From contig NZ_FQZP01000020.1 in NCBI RefSeq assembly GCF_900142095.1, forward strand, positions 1 to 39,480: a stretch of DNA of 39,480 bases, in the 5' to 3' direction. Under the pieces are notes generated by a model. The model was not told where the DNA came from. It searched no databases and saw only the letters and a program-made list of their open reading frames with translations. Position 1 is the stretch's first letter. Every line of letters starts with the position of its first letter. The position numbers and the translations under genes are program-made. The stretch comes from Thermoclostridium caenicola (lineage in GTDB: Bacteria; Bacillota; Clostridia; DSM-8532). Shown piece after piece: positions 17,232-25,810 of this stretch.

Positions 17232-18020
17232 ATGACCATACCCCTGGATGGGATTTTCAACCTGTGGAATGTCTTTCTTCTCGTGCTTGTCCGCGTTTCG
17301 GGCATGTTTTTCTTATCGCCCATTTTTGGCAGAAGGAATATCCCGAATTATTTCAAGGCGGGGTTCTGCCTTATCATGACCATCGTTATCGCCAACTCGG
17401 TCAGGATTCCTGATCTGACGCCCTATACGTCCCTGGCGTCCTATGTGTTTTTAATCGGAAAAGAGTTCCTGGTGGGCGTAACCATGGGTTTTATTTCATA
17501 CATGTTTTTCGCTGCCATCTATGTGGCCGGGCACATGATCGACACCCAGATAGGCTTTGGCATGGTCAATGTTTTCGACCCGCTGACCAATGTCCAGATT
17601 CCCATCACGGCCGATTTTTATGCCATATTGGCCACGCTCTTCATGCTTGTCACCGACTCTCACCATTTGCTCATCAAGGCGGTCGCCGACAGCTATGATG
17701 TTTTGCCCCCGGGAGGCGCCCAGTTCAGCGGGGGCGTGGTTCGCCAGCTGGTGGAAATGTTCTACCAGACGCTGATCATAGGCTTTAAAATTGCGGCGCC
17801 CATCACAGCCGCCATTCTGATTGCCGATGTGGCCCTTGGCATCATCGCAAAGGCCATGCCACAGATGAACGTCTTCATGCTGGGAATGCCGCTGAAGATC
17901 ATCATCGGTTTTATCGTTATCCTGATCACTCTGGCGGCGTTTAAGGGCATGGTGAATGTCATCCTGGAAGGCACTTACCGGAACATTTACGATTTCCTGC
18001 GGAACGCAGGCGGCACCTGA
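17232..18020 (+). CDS. fliR: Flagellar export gate protein FliR
   Basis: FliR is the single-copy subunit that completes the FliPQR gate. About six membrane helices are visible. Conserved stretches include RVSGMFFLSPIFGRRNIPNY, VAGHMIDTQIGFGMVNVFDP and ADVALGIIAKAMPQMNVFML. ATG 17232 is preferred because TGGATGTGA at 17217 to 17225 resembles the ribosome binding site. An in-frame TTG at 17226 has no site at a workable distance. About 262 residues. Confidence 0.94.
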   Translation: MTIPLDGIFNLWNVFLLVLVRVSGMFFLSPIFGRRNIPNYFKAGFCLIMTIVIANSVRIPDLTPYTSLASYVFLIGKEFLVGVTMGFISYMFFAAIYVAGHMIDTQIGFGMVNVFDPLTNVQIPITADFYAILATLFMLVTDSHHLLIKAVADSYDVLPPGGAQFSGGVVRQLVEMFYQTLIIGFKIAAPITAAILIADVALGIIAKAMPQMNVFMLGMPLKIIIGFIVILITLAAFKGMVNVILEGTYRNIYDFLRNAGGT

Positions 18021-18035
18021 AAGGGAGGGAAAGCC

Positions 18036-19184
18036 TTGGACCTGAGACCTTTTCCGGTCTGCAAGCGAACTGAACACAGGGGGCTTACCGCAATCAACCT
18101 TCAGCTTTTTGCTGATAGCAGCGGAAAGACCGAGAAGGCGACTCCTAAAAAAAGACAGGACCTGCGCAAAAAGGGCCAGGTTATGCAAAGCCGGGAGGTT
18201 ACCGCCAACTTCATCCTCCTCATCGTCTTCCTTTCATTCAGGGTGCTTGGAAATTATCTCTACAGGGAAATGAAAATCGTATTCAATTTTTTCATGTCCG
18301 AGTCGGCGGCCTATAACCTGTCCGATCCCAATGAGATCATGCGGGTTTTGACCTTTGCCGCCATAGAGATTGCCAAGATGGCCGCGCCGTTCTTCATCAT
18401 TGCCGTTGTGGTGGGTATACTGGGTTCCTATGTCCAGATAGGCTTTTTGTTTACCCTGGAACCCATCAAGCCCAAGTTCTCCAATATCAGTCCGCTCAAG
18501 GGCCTGAAAAGGCTTTTTTCTGCCCGTTCGCTGTTTGAGCTTGTGAAATCCATCGCCAAGGTGATCATCATCGCATGGGTGGCATGGTCATCCATAAAGG
18601 CTGAATTCCTGAACTTCACCAAGCTGATGGCCCTGGAAATGGGGCCGATCGTCATGTATATCCTGGATTCCGCTGTGGGTATCGGGATAAAGATATGCCT
18701 GGCGCTGATGGCGATATCGGCGGTGGATTATTTCTTCCAGTGGCGCAGATACGAAAAGGATATCCGAATGACCAAACAGGAAGTCAAGGAAGAGTACAAA
18801 CAGCTTGAAGGAAATCCCGAGGTCCGCTCCAAGATCAAGCAGAAACAGCGCGAGATTTCCATGAGGCGGATGCTGAAGGATGTTCCAAAGGCAGACGTGG
18901 TGATCACCAACCCGACCCATTTTGCCGTGGCCATCAAGTATGAACCCCAGAAGAAGCCCGCACCTTATGTGATCGCCAAGGGGGCTGATTTCATGGCGCA
19001 GCGGATCAAGGAGATCGCCCGGGAGAGCAAGGTGGAAATTGTTGAAAACAAGCCGCTTGCCCAGGCGCTTTACCACACGGTGGATATCGGGGAAGTCATA
19101 CCGCCCGAGCTGTACAAGGCGGTTGCCGAGGTCCTGGCCTTTGTTTACAACCTGCAGGGGAAAAATCCGCAGACGGCCCATTGA
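18036..19184 (+). CDS. flhB: Flagellar export switch protein FlhB
   Basis: FlhB is the export-gate protein that cleaves itself to change substrate class from hook to filament. Four membrane helices precede the cytoplasmic domain. The self-cleavage motif NPTH is intact at residues 292 to 295, within VVITNPTHFAVAIKY. The N-terminus carries a 24-residue leader, then INLQLFA and GKTEKATPKKRQDLRKKGQ, typical of clostridial FlhB. The TTG start at 18036 has GGGAGGG upstream. A later start is possible. 382 residues. Confidence 0.95.
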   Translation: MDLRPFPVCKRTEHRGLTAINLQLFADSSGKTEKATPKKRQDLRKKGQVMQSREVTANFILLIVFLSFRVLGNYLYREMKIVFNFFMSESAAYNLSDPNEIMRVLTFAAIEIAKMAAPFFIIAVVVGILGSYVQIGFLFTLEPIKPKFSNISPLKGLKRLFSARSLFELVKSIAKVIIIAWVAWSSIKAEFLNFTKLMALEMGPIVMYILDSAVGIGIKICLALMAISAVDYFFQWRRYEKDIRMTKQEVKEEYKQLEGNPEVRSKIKQKQREISMRRMLKDVPKADVVITNPTHFAVAIKYEPQKKPAPYVIAKGADFMAQRIKEIARESKVEIVENKPLAQALYHTVDIGEVIPPELYKAVAEVLAFVYNLQGKNPQTAH

Positions 19185-19200
19185 CCGCGGGGGCAAAGTA

Positions 19201-19229
19201 TTGTATTGGACCCCCAATTCAGATAAAAT
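19201..19229 (+). promoter_or_regulatory. Weak promoter-like sequence between flhB and flhA
   Basis: TTGTAT (19201 to 19206) and TAAAAT (19224 to 19229) are 17 bases apart in the 149-base AT-rich gap before flhA. The -10 box matches at 5 of 6 positions and the -35 box at only 3 of 6. The unusually long gap is the main reason to list it. Confidence 0.25.
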
Positions 19230-19333
19230 ACAAATATAAGATATAAGAATACCTGTTTCGACAGAAAGGATTTTCGCAGCTTCGACATGGGGCAGAACTA
19301 CAAAAGATTCGGAGATACTGGAGGGAAAGCAGG

Positions 19334-21358
19334 ATGAAGAATAAAAGTATGCTTGTTGCGGTATTTGTAGTCTTCATAGTGCTTTTTATCATTGTTCCCA
19401 TTCCCCCGGTTCTTCTGGACGTCCTGCTCGTCGTCAACATCACCCTTTCCCTGTTGATTCTGATCAACGCCATCTATGCCCCGGATGCACTGTCCATGTC
19501 TGCTTTCCCGACCATGCTGCTGTTCACGACACTGTATCGCCTGTCCCTCAACATCATCTCCACGCGCCTGATTGTGGGTAAGGGTGAGGCCGGCGAGGTT
19601 ATCCGCAGCTTTGGCCGCTTTGTGGGTGGAAATGACCTGATTGTGGGATTCATCATATTCCTGATCATCATGATCGTCCAGTTCCTGGTCATCACAAAGG
19701 GTGCGGAAAGAGTCTCCGAAGTAGCTGCAAGATTTACCCTGGATGCCATGCCGGGTAAGCAGATGGCCATCGACGCTGATCTGAACTCGGGCCTTATCAA
19801 TGAACAGGAGGCCAAGGAAAGAAGAAAACGGGTACAGCGTGAGGCCGACTTCTACGGCGCCATGGATGGTGCCACCAAGTTTGTCAAGAACGACGCTATC
19901 TTCGGCATTATTGCAACGGCCATCAACATCCTGGGCGGTATCATCATGGGTATGGTCAGACAGGGGAAAAGCTTCGAGGAAGTCCTTGAGACCTATACCA
20001 TCCTCACCATCGGTGATGGCCTTGTCAATCAGATTCCATCCCTGCTGATTTCTATCGCCACGGGTATTATCGTTACCAGGGCAGCCGCCGACAGCAACCT
20101 TGGCGAAGATCTGATCAGGCAGATCTTCAACAGTTCCAGGGTGATGTACATAGCAGCAGCTGCCTGCGTTGTTCTTATGCCCATCCTCTGGCAGTGGTCC
20201 CTGTTGCTTGTGGCAGGCCTTTTGGTTTACCTGGGCGTGCAGCTGGAAAAGCGCAAGAGGGTGGAGTCCAAGCAGGAAGAGCAGAAGATAGAGGAGCAGG
20301 AGGTAGAAGAGATCCGAAAACCCGAGAATGTGGTCTCCCTGCTCCAGGTTGACCCCATAGAGCTGGAGTTCGGTTATGCCATCATCCCCCTGGCGGACAA
20401 GAATCAGGGCGGCGACCTTCTGGACCGCGTGGTCATGATCAGGCGCCAGTTGGCCCTGGAGCTGGGCGTTATCGTCCCCATCATCCACCTGCGTGATAAT
20501 ATCCAGTTGAGCCCCAACCAGTACGTTATCAAGATTAAAGGGGTTGAAGTGGCTTCGGGTGAACTCATGCTGGATCACCTGATGGCCATGAATCCGGGCA
20601 CCGCCGAGGAGGAAATCGAGGGCATACCCACCCATGAACCGGCTTTCGGCCTTGCGGCCGTATGGATTCATGAGAGCCAGCGAGACCGTGCGGAAATGCT
20701 GGGCTATACGGTGGTGGATCCGCCGTCCATTGTGGCAACGCATATGACCGAAGTCATCAAGCGCCATATCCATGAGCTCCTGAGCCGCCAGGATGTCCAG
20801 ACTCTGGTGGACAATGTCAAGGCCACATATCCTGCGGTGGTGGACGAACTGATACCCAAGGTCATGTCTCTTGGAGAGATCCAGAAGGTACTCAGCAATC
20901 TGCTGCGGGAAGGCGTCTCCATACGCGATATGGTTACCATCCTGGAAACCCTGGCCGATTATGCACCCATCACAAGGGATACCGACATGCTCACCGAGTA
21001 TGTGCGGCAGGCCCTCGGGCGTGCCATATCCCGAACCTATATCCAGCAGAACAATGCTGAGGTCATCACACTTGATCCCAAACTGGAACAGCTTATCATG
21101 GATTCTGTTCAGAAAACGGAGGCAGGTTCCTATATTGCCATGGATCCTGCCCTGAGCAATAGAATTGTCAACCAGGCGGCAGCAATGACCGAGAAACTCG
21201 TGCAGGCCGGAAAGCTTCCCATTATACTGGCATCGCCGGTGGTGCGTTTCTATTTCAAACGACTGACCGAGCACAGCCTGCCCGGATTGGTGGTATTATC
21301 CTACAATGAACTGGATCCGACTCTGGAAATCAGCTCAGTGGGCATGGTAAGCGTATAA
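19334..21358 (+). CDS. flhA: Flagellar export gate protein FlhA
   Basis: FlhA is the large gate subunit that uses the proton motive force and docks export chaperones. The N-terminal half has about eight membrane helices and the FHIPEP-family cytoplasmic loop with LDAMPGKQMAIDADLNSGLI. The C-terminal cytoplasmic ring domain (about residues 320 to 674) includes LLSRQDVQTLVDNVK and LLREGVSIRDMVTILETLAD. The length of 674 residues is normal. GGAGGG precedes ATG 19334. Confidence 0.97.
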   Translation: MKNKSMLVAVFVVFIVLFIIVPIPPVLLDVLLVVNITLSLLILINAIYAPDALSMSAFPTMLLFTTLYRLSLNIISTRLIVGKGEAGEVIRSFGRFVGGNDLIVGFIIFLIIMIVQFLVITKGAERVSEVAARFTLDAMPGKQMAIDADLNSGLINEQEAKERRKRVQREADFYGAMDGATKFVKNDAIFGIIATAINILGGIIMGMVRQGKSFEEVLETYTILTIGDGLVNQIPSLLISIATGIIVTRAAADSNLGEDLIRQIFNSSRVMYIAAAACVVLMPILWQWSLLLVAGLLVYLGVQLEKRKRVESKQEEQKIEEQEVEEIRKPENVVSLLQVDPIELEFGYAIIPLADKNQGGDLLDRVVMIRRQLALELGVIVPIIHLRDNIQLSPNQYVIKIKGVEVASGELMLDHLMAMNPGTAEEEIEGIPTHEPAFGLAAVWIHESQRDRAEMLGYTVVDPPSIVATHMTEVIKRHIHELLSRQDVQTLVDNVKATYPAVVDELIPKVMSLGEIQKVLSNLLREGVSIRDMVTILETLADYAPITRDTDMLTEYVRQALGRAISRTYIQQNNAEVITLDPKLEQLIMDSVQKTEAGSYIAMDPALSNRIVNQAAAMTEKLVQAGKLPIILASPVVRFYFKRLTEHSLPGLVVLSYNELDPTLEISSVGMVSV

Positions 21359-21390
21359 ACAGGCAGTTATGACAGGTACCGGAGGAAGAT

Positions 21391-23013
21391 ATGAAGATTC
21401 GCAGATATACCTGTAAAAACATGCAGGAAGCTTTGCTGAAGGTCAAAATGGACCTGGGAAATGAAGCGGTGATCATGAACAGCCGCAAGGTAAGAAGAAA
21501 GGGGCTTATTGGACTGTTTACGAAGCCCCTGATCGAAGTCGTGGCGGCTATCGATGATGATTATGCCAAGCCCAGAGCGCCGGCATGGAATGCATCGGCA
21601 ACGGGTGTCAATGGCAGCCGCTATTATGAGAACACTTATCAGCCTGAGCGTGCGGCCGGCGCATTCTCCCAGGCTCCTGCCTATGGGAGGGAACAGGCGC
21701 CTTATCAGCCGCAGGATAATTATCAGGCAGTGCCAAAACCCCAGGCTATGGTACAGCCCCAGCCGCAACCCCAGTATCCGTATCCTTCACAGCAGGAACC
21801 GCAGAAGCATTATACCCAGACCAATCCTTACCAAACCCATCACCAGACGCAGTCCCATATGCCGTCCCAGATGCAGCACCAGCCACAGCCTCAATCTCAG
21901 TCTCAGTCTCAGCCTCACGCACAAACCCAACCACAGCTCCAGGCTCAGGTTCAGGCCCAGCTTCACTCTCAGGCTCAGCCGCAGGCTCATCCTCAACCCC
22001 AGGCACAGTTCCAGCCGTTCCAGCCTGTTAACGTAACACCTGCCGGGGCCGGGCTTTCCGGTATCCATCCGGCCGAGAATACGAGGCTTTCTGAACTGGA
22101 GACCAAGGTAAAGAGCATGGAAACTCTGCTGGAGCAGATTTACCATACTGTTCGGGAAAAGAGCCAGCCAGTCCGTGCGGGATTTGGCGGCGAAACAACG
22201 GTAACGTCAGCATCTTCTGCCCATGACAGCCTTGCCGCTGTCAGAAAAACCCTTACCGAAATGGAACTGGACAGCAAACTGATCGACAAGATCATGGACA
22301 AGCTCAGGGAGCGCGGCGGTCATGCCGATAATCCCGAGATGGCGCTGGCCCATGCGGCAAACATCATGACGTTCCTTCTGGGCGAGCCCGAAACCATCCA
22401 GCTGCGATCCGACGGTCGCCCCCAGGTTGTCATCTTCGTGGGTCCCACAGGGGTCGGCAAGACCACAACCCTTGCCAAGATCGCAGCCGATTTCACGCTG
22501 AACAAGCAGAAAAAGGTTGGGCTCATCACGGCCGATACCTATCGTATCGCTGCAGTGGAGCAGCTCAAGACCTATTCGGAGATCCTGAACATTCCCTTTT
22601 TGGTCGTCTATTCCCCCAGCGAGGTCAAAGAGGCGATCAAAATGTTTGCGGACAAGGATCTGATCCTGATTGACACGGCCGGCAGAAGCCACCGGAACAA
22701 GAGTCATTTTGACGAACTGAAAGCGCTGGTCAATTCTGCGGAAGCGGATGAAGCCTATCTGGTGGTCAGCGCCAACACCAGCAAGCATGCCATGAACGAG
22801 ATTCTTAAATACTACTCTTTCATCAAGGATTATAAACTGCTGTTTACAAAACTGGATGAAGCTCCGGCTCCAGGGGTGATTGTCAATGCCCGTTACCTGA
22901 CCGGCAGGCCTCTGTCCTATACCACTGCAGGTCAGAGTGTTCCTGATGATTTGAATGTGGCGAATCCCCGGGCTATTGTCGCCAACCTTCTGGGCTCCGG
23001 AAAAATCCAATGA
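21391..23013 (+). CDS. flhF: Flagellar placement GTPase FlhF
   Basis: FlhF is an SRP-type GTPase that sets the position or number of flagella. The N-terminal B-like domain begins MKIRRYTCKNMQEALLKVK. Residues from about 67 to 213 are a disordered linker extremely rich in Gln, Pro and His. The NG domain follows with the P-loop GPTGVGKTTT at residues 351 to 360, ITADTYRIAAVEQLKTY, the DTAGRSHRN motif beginning at D428, and FTKLDEAPAPG for guanine recognition. 540 residues, longer than usual because of the linker. Confidence 0.95.
   Translation: MKIRRYTCKNMQEALLKVKMDLGNEAVIMNSRKVRRKGLIGLFTKPLIEVVAAIDDDYAKPRAPAWNASATGVNGSRYYENTYQPERAAGAFSQAPAYGREQAPYQPQDNYQAVPKPQAMVQPQPQPQYPYPSQQEPQKHYTQTNPYQTHHQTQSHMPSQMQHQPQPQSQSQSQPHAQTQPQLQAQVQAQLHSQAQPQAHPQPQAQFQPFQPVNVTPAGAGLSGIHPAENTRLSELETKVKSMETLLEQIYHTVREKSQPVRAGFGGETTVTSASSAHDSLAAVRKTLTEMELDSKLIDKIMDKLRERGGHADNPEMALAHAANIMTFLLGEPETIQLRSDGRPQVVIFVGPTGVGKTTTLAKIAADFTLNKQKKVGLITADTYRIAAVEQLKTYSEILNIPFLVVYSPSEVKEAIKMFADKDLILIDTAGRSHRNKSHFDELKALVNSAEADEAYLVVSANTSKHAMNEILKYYSFIKDYKLLFTKLDEAPAPGVIVNARYLTGRPLSYTTAGQSVPDDLNVANPRAIVANLLGSGKIQ
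21870..22020 (+). repeat. Low-complexity CAG/CAY-rich coding tract in flhF
   Basis: The part of flhF encoding the linker consists largely of repeated short units reading Gln-Pro, Gln-Ser, Gln-Ala and Gln-His, with runs such as CAGTCTCAGTCTCAGTCTCAG. The units are irregular and remain in frame. Such tracts commonly vary in length between strains through slipped replication. Confidence 0.7.
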
Positions 23014-23043
23014 GGGAGCCAAACCTCGTAGGTGGAGGTAGTC

Positions 23044-23937
23044 ATGAGCGATCAGGCGGAAAAGCTGCGGAAATTGGTAGTTGACTTAAACGGCGGGCCA
23101 TATGCAACAGGGAGCCTGAAACCGGAGAAAAGAGCCCGTGTGATAACAGTGACCAGCGGTAAGGGAGGCGTGGGAAAGACCAACATCACGGTCAATCTTG
23201 CCATTGCCCTGAGCAGGCTGGGATTGAGGGTGGTCATTCTGGACGTGGATTTCGGCCTGGCCAATATTGATCTGCTGTTCGGAATCACGCCCAAGTATAC
23301 CCTGCTGGATCTCATTCGCGAAGAAAAGAGCATCTTTGAAGTTCTTACCGACGGACCCAACAACATCAAATTCCTTTCCGGCGGTTCAGGCGTCGAGGAA
23401 CTGATTAGCCTGGACAGGAGGAAACTTCGCAAGTTCGTGAGCAATATCTCCCTTCTGGACAAGCTTTACGATGTTATTCTCATCGATACGGGGGCCGGGT
23501 TGTCGCAGAATGTCATGAGTTTTATCATGGCCGCCGATGAGATCATCCTGGTAACTACCCCGGAGCCCACTTCCATCACCGATGCCTATGCCCTTGTCAA
23601 AATGGTATCCAGACGGGACCGGAGGAAGGTTATCCGGGTTTTGGTGAATAAGGCCGAAACCGTTCGCGAAGCGGAGGAAGTTGCGAAAAAGCTGACCGTC
23701 GTTTCTGAGAAATTTTTGTCATTAAAGCTCAATAAACTTGGGTATATATTATATGATGAAATCATCATCAAATCAGTGAAGCAGCAGAAACCTTTCTGTC
23801 TCAGCTACCCGAGGAGCCAGGCCGCAAGGAATGTGTTTGCGCTGGCAGAGGCGCTGATGTATGACAGCAAGGGCGCGGAAGTGGAGCTGGGAGCCAAGGG
23901 CTTCATCCAAAGGGTTTTATCGTTCTTCGGCGCATAG
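23044..23937 (+). CDS. flhG: Flagellar number regulator FlhG (MinD/ParA-type ATPase)
   Basis: FlhG (YlxH) is a MinD-like ATPase that acts with FlhF, stimulates its GTPase and limits flagellar number. The deviant Walker A motif SGKGGVGKT is at residues 38 to 46. The protein continues with VVILDVDFGLANIDLLFGI, and DVILIDTGAGLS forms Walker B. The N-terminal basic segment (DQAEKLRKLVVDLN) matches the FlhF-activating region. ATG 23044 follows GGAGG at 23034 to 23038. An in-frame GTG at 23032 overlaps that site and is rejected. About 297 residues. Confidence 0.93.
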   Translation: MSDQAEKLRKLVVDLNGGPYATGSLKPEKRARVITVTSGKGGVGKTNITVNLAIALSRLGLRVVILDVDFGLANIDLLFGITPKYTLLDLIREEKSIFEVLTDGPNNIKFLSGGSGVEELISLDRRKLRKFVSNISLLDKLYDVILIDTGAGLSQNVMSFIMAADEIILVTTPEPTSITDAYALVKMVSRRDRRKVIRVLVNKAETVREAEEVAKKLTVVSEKFLSLKLNKLGYILYDEIIIKSVKQQKPFCLSYPRSQAARNVFALAEALMYDSKGAEVELGAKGFIQRVLSFFGA

Positions 23938-24014
23938 CGCTGCAGGAAAGGCGGGAAATAAAAGCGGAAGGACGCATTGTCGAAAAACGGCTGATAAGGC
24001 CGAAAACAGCAGAA

Positions 24015-24051
24015 TTTAGTTTGAAGCATCAGGATATTATGCTAAACTAAA
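24015..24051 (+). repeat. Hairpin between flhG and the PilZ gene
   Basis: TTTAGTTT-GA-AGCAT (24015 to 24029) pairs with ATGCT-AAACTAAA (24039 to 24051). The stem has 13 base pairs with a 2-base bulge and a 9-base loop. It sits in a 131-base gap immediately upstream of the PilZ gene's ribosome binding site. There is no T-run. It could be an operator or an RNA element. Confidence 0.5.
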
Positions 24052-24068
24052 GGTAACGAGGTAGGACG

Positions 24069-24746
24069 ATGTTGAAAACAAAGCTAACTCTGGGCACCAA
24101 GCTGGAACTGGAGTTATACGATGCAAATGGCAACAAGATGGTACCCACTCTCATCAGCCAATTTGAGGCCGTTCTGCCTGATGACAGCATGGAGATACTG
24201 TCACCCCTTCTGGAAGGAAGGATCTTCCCGGTGCGCAGAGGCACGCGCATGGTAGTGATTTACCAAAAGGATGGCGAAGTGTACAAATTTGCATCGGAGG
24301 CGATTGAGCGAAAGCTGGAAGGGAATATACATTATCTGAGAATACGGCCGCTGACAGAGGAAGAAAAAATACAGAGGCGTTACTTCTTCCGCTTCAGCTG
24401 CGTAAGAGATGTAGAATACAGGCTGTTTGCCGACGGGGATACTCAGGAAGAGGAACGCGGCGTCTTCAGGAAAGGCGTAACGAAGGACATCAGCGGCGGC
24501 GGAATTTGCTTCTGGGCAGATGTAAAACCTGAGATCGGCTGGCAAGTGGAGGGGATTCTCCGCCTGAACCGTGATATACCGTTTATTGGCCGGGTTGTCC
24601 GCGTGATCGATATTCGTGAAGGAGGCCGATATAACTATGAGATCGGCGTTGAGTACACGGATATCACCAATATGAACAGGGAACGCGTTATCAGCTTCAT
24701 TTATGAGGAGCAGCGTAAATTACTGAAAAGGGGCTGGACCAAATGA
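24069..24746 (+). CDS. PilZ-domain flagellar brake protein (YcgR/MotI-like)
   Basis: Proteins of this type bind cyclic di-GMP and slow the motor by contacting the stator. The N-terminal YcgR-type domain covers about residues 1 to 95. The C-terminal PilZ domain has both ligand motifs: R104 and R108 of RxxxR in QRRYFFRF, and DISGGG beginning at D140, the D/NxSxxG motif. The length of 225 residues and position between flhG and cheB fit the Firmicutes homologues. The end overlaps cheB in an ATGA arrangement. I call the family with confidence. The brake role is inferred. Confidence 0.87.
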   Translation: MLKTKLTLGTKLELELYDANGNKMVPTLISQFEAVLPDDSMEILSPLLEGRIFPVRRGTRMVVIYQKDGEVYKFASEAIERKLEGNIHYLRIRPLTEEEKIQRRYFFRFSCVRDVEYRLFADGDTQEEERGVFRKGVTKDISGGGICFWADVKPEIGWQVEGILRLNRDIPFIGRVVRVIDIREGGRYNYEIGVEYTDITNMNRERVISFIYEEQRKLLKRGWTK

Positions 24747-25810
24747 CAGATGACAGAATCAGGGTGCTGATAGTGGATGATTCTGCATTCATGAGACGTG
24801 TCATTCACAACATGATTGAAACGAACCCGGAAATGGATGTGGTTGGCTCGGCGAGAGATGGGCTTGATGCCTTGAAAAAAGCCAGGGAACTCAATCCTGA
24901 CGTGATAACGCTGGATATTGAGATGCCGGTCATGGACGGCCTTACGGCCCTGGAAAATCTCCAGAAGCAGGATGACTATGCCGTTATCGTAGTCAGCAGC
25001 CATACCAGGGAAGGGGCATCCGCCACTATCAGGGCGCTTGAGCTTGGTGCATTTGATTTTGTAACAAAGCCTGACAATATATTCAGCATGCCGTCGGAAG
25101 AGATCCGTGCCGAACTGGCGGAAAAGATACGGATGGCCTACCAGAGCAGGAAAAAGGGAAGGAAGGAAGCCAAAACCCTGGGGAAAGTGGTTTCGGGAAT
25201 CGGAGAGCAGGACGGAAAGGCCAATGATCTGAAATACCTGATTGCCATAGGGATCTCAACCGGCGGGCCCAGGGCATTGAGCAGTATTATGCCCATGTTC
25301 CCGGCAGACATACCTGCTGCCGTCATCGTGGTGCAGCACATGCCCGAGGGATTTACCAAATCCCTTGCCAACAGGCTTAATGAGATCAGCAGCCTGACGG
25401 TTAAGGAAGCCGCTGATAATGAACTGCTTAAGGCAGGCAATGTATATATCGCTCCCGGAAGCCATCATCTCACGCTGAAATCGGAGGGAGGAAAGACAAG
25501 GATCGTGCTCTCCGACCAGCCTCCCCTGGGAGGTTTCAGGCCGAGCGTGGATGTGATGATGCGTTCGGTTGCGGATTCGGACATAGAAAATGTTATTGCG
25601 GTCATTATGACCGGCATGGGCAGCGACGGAACCAAAGGCCTGATTGAACTGAGAAAAAAGAAGAAACCGTATGTCATTGCCCAGGATGAGAGTACAAGCA
25701 TTGTTTTTGGCATGCCTAAGGTCGCTATTGAGTCGGGGGTTGTAGATGATATAGCGCCGTTGATGGAGATACCCAACAGAATTTTGAAATACATGGGGGT
25801 GCGCCAGTAA
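24743..25810 (+). CDS. cheB: Chemotaxis protein-glutamate methylesterase CheB
   Basis: CheB removes methyl groups from chemoreceptors and deamidates Gln, resetting sensitivity. The N-terminal receiver domain has D12 and D13 in LIVDDSAFM and the phosphoacceptor D58 in VITLDIEMPVMDG. The C-terminal esterase domain shows the catalytic triad in GISTGGPRAL (Ser), VVQHMPEGFT (His) and MTGMGSDGTKG (Asp). 355 residues. The stop overlaps the start of cheA by one base. No cheR is present in this window. Confidence 0.96.
   Translation: MTDDRIRVLIVDDSAFMRRVIHNMIETNPEMDVVGSARDGLDALKKARELNPDVITLDIEMPVMDGLTALENLQKQDDYAVIVVSSHTREGASATIRALELGAFDFVTKPDNIFSMPSEEIRAELAEKIRMAYQSRKKGRKEAKTLGKVVSGIGEQDGKANDLKYLIAIGISTGGPRALSSIMPMFPADIPAAVIVVQHMPEGFTKSLANRLNEISSLTVKEAADNELLKAGNVYIAPGSHHLTLKSEGGKTRIVLSDQPPLGGFRPSVDVMMRSVADSDIENVIAVIMTGMGSDGTKGLIELRKKKKPYVIAQDESTSIVFGMPKVAIESGVVDDIAPLMEIPNRILKYMGVRQ

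Noticed and set aside
19298-21274. Long minus-strand open frame of 658 codons opposite flhA
   Set aside because: It is the antisense of flhA, lacks any recognisable domain and has no ribosome binding site. flhA itself is certain.
21735-22030. Repetitive sequence in flhF considered as a CRISPR array or minisatellite
   Set aside because: Units are irregular, short and in frame with the linker of a single protein, with no spacers of constant length.
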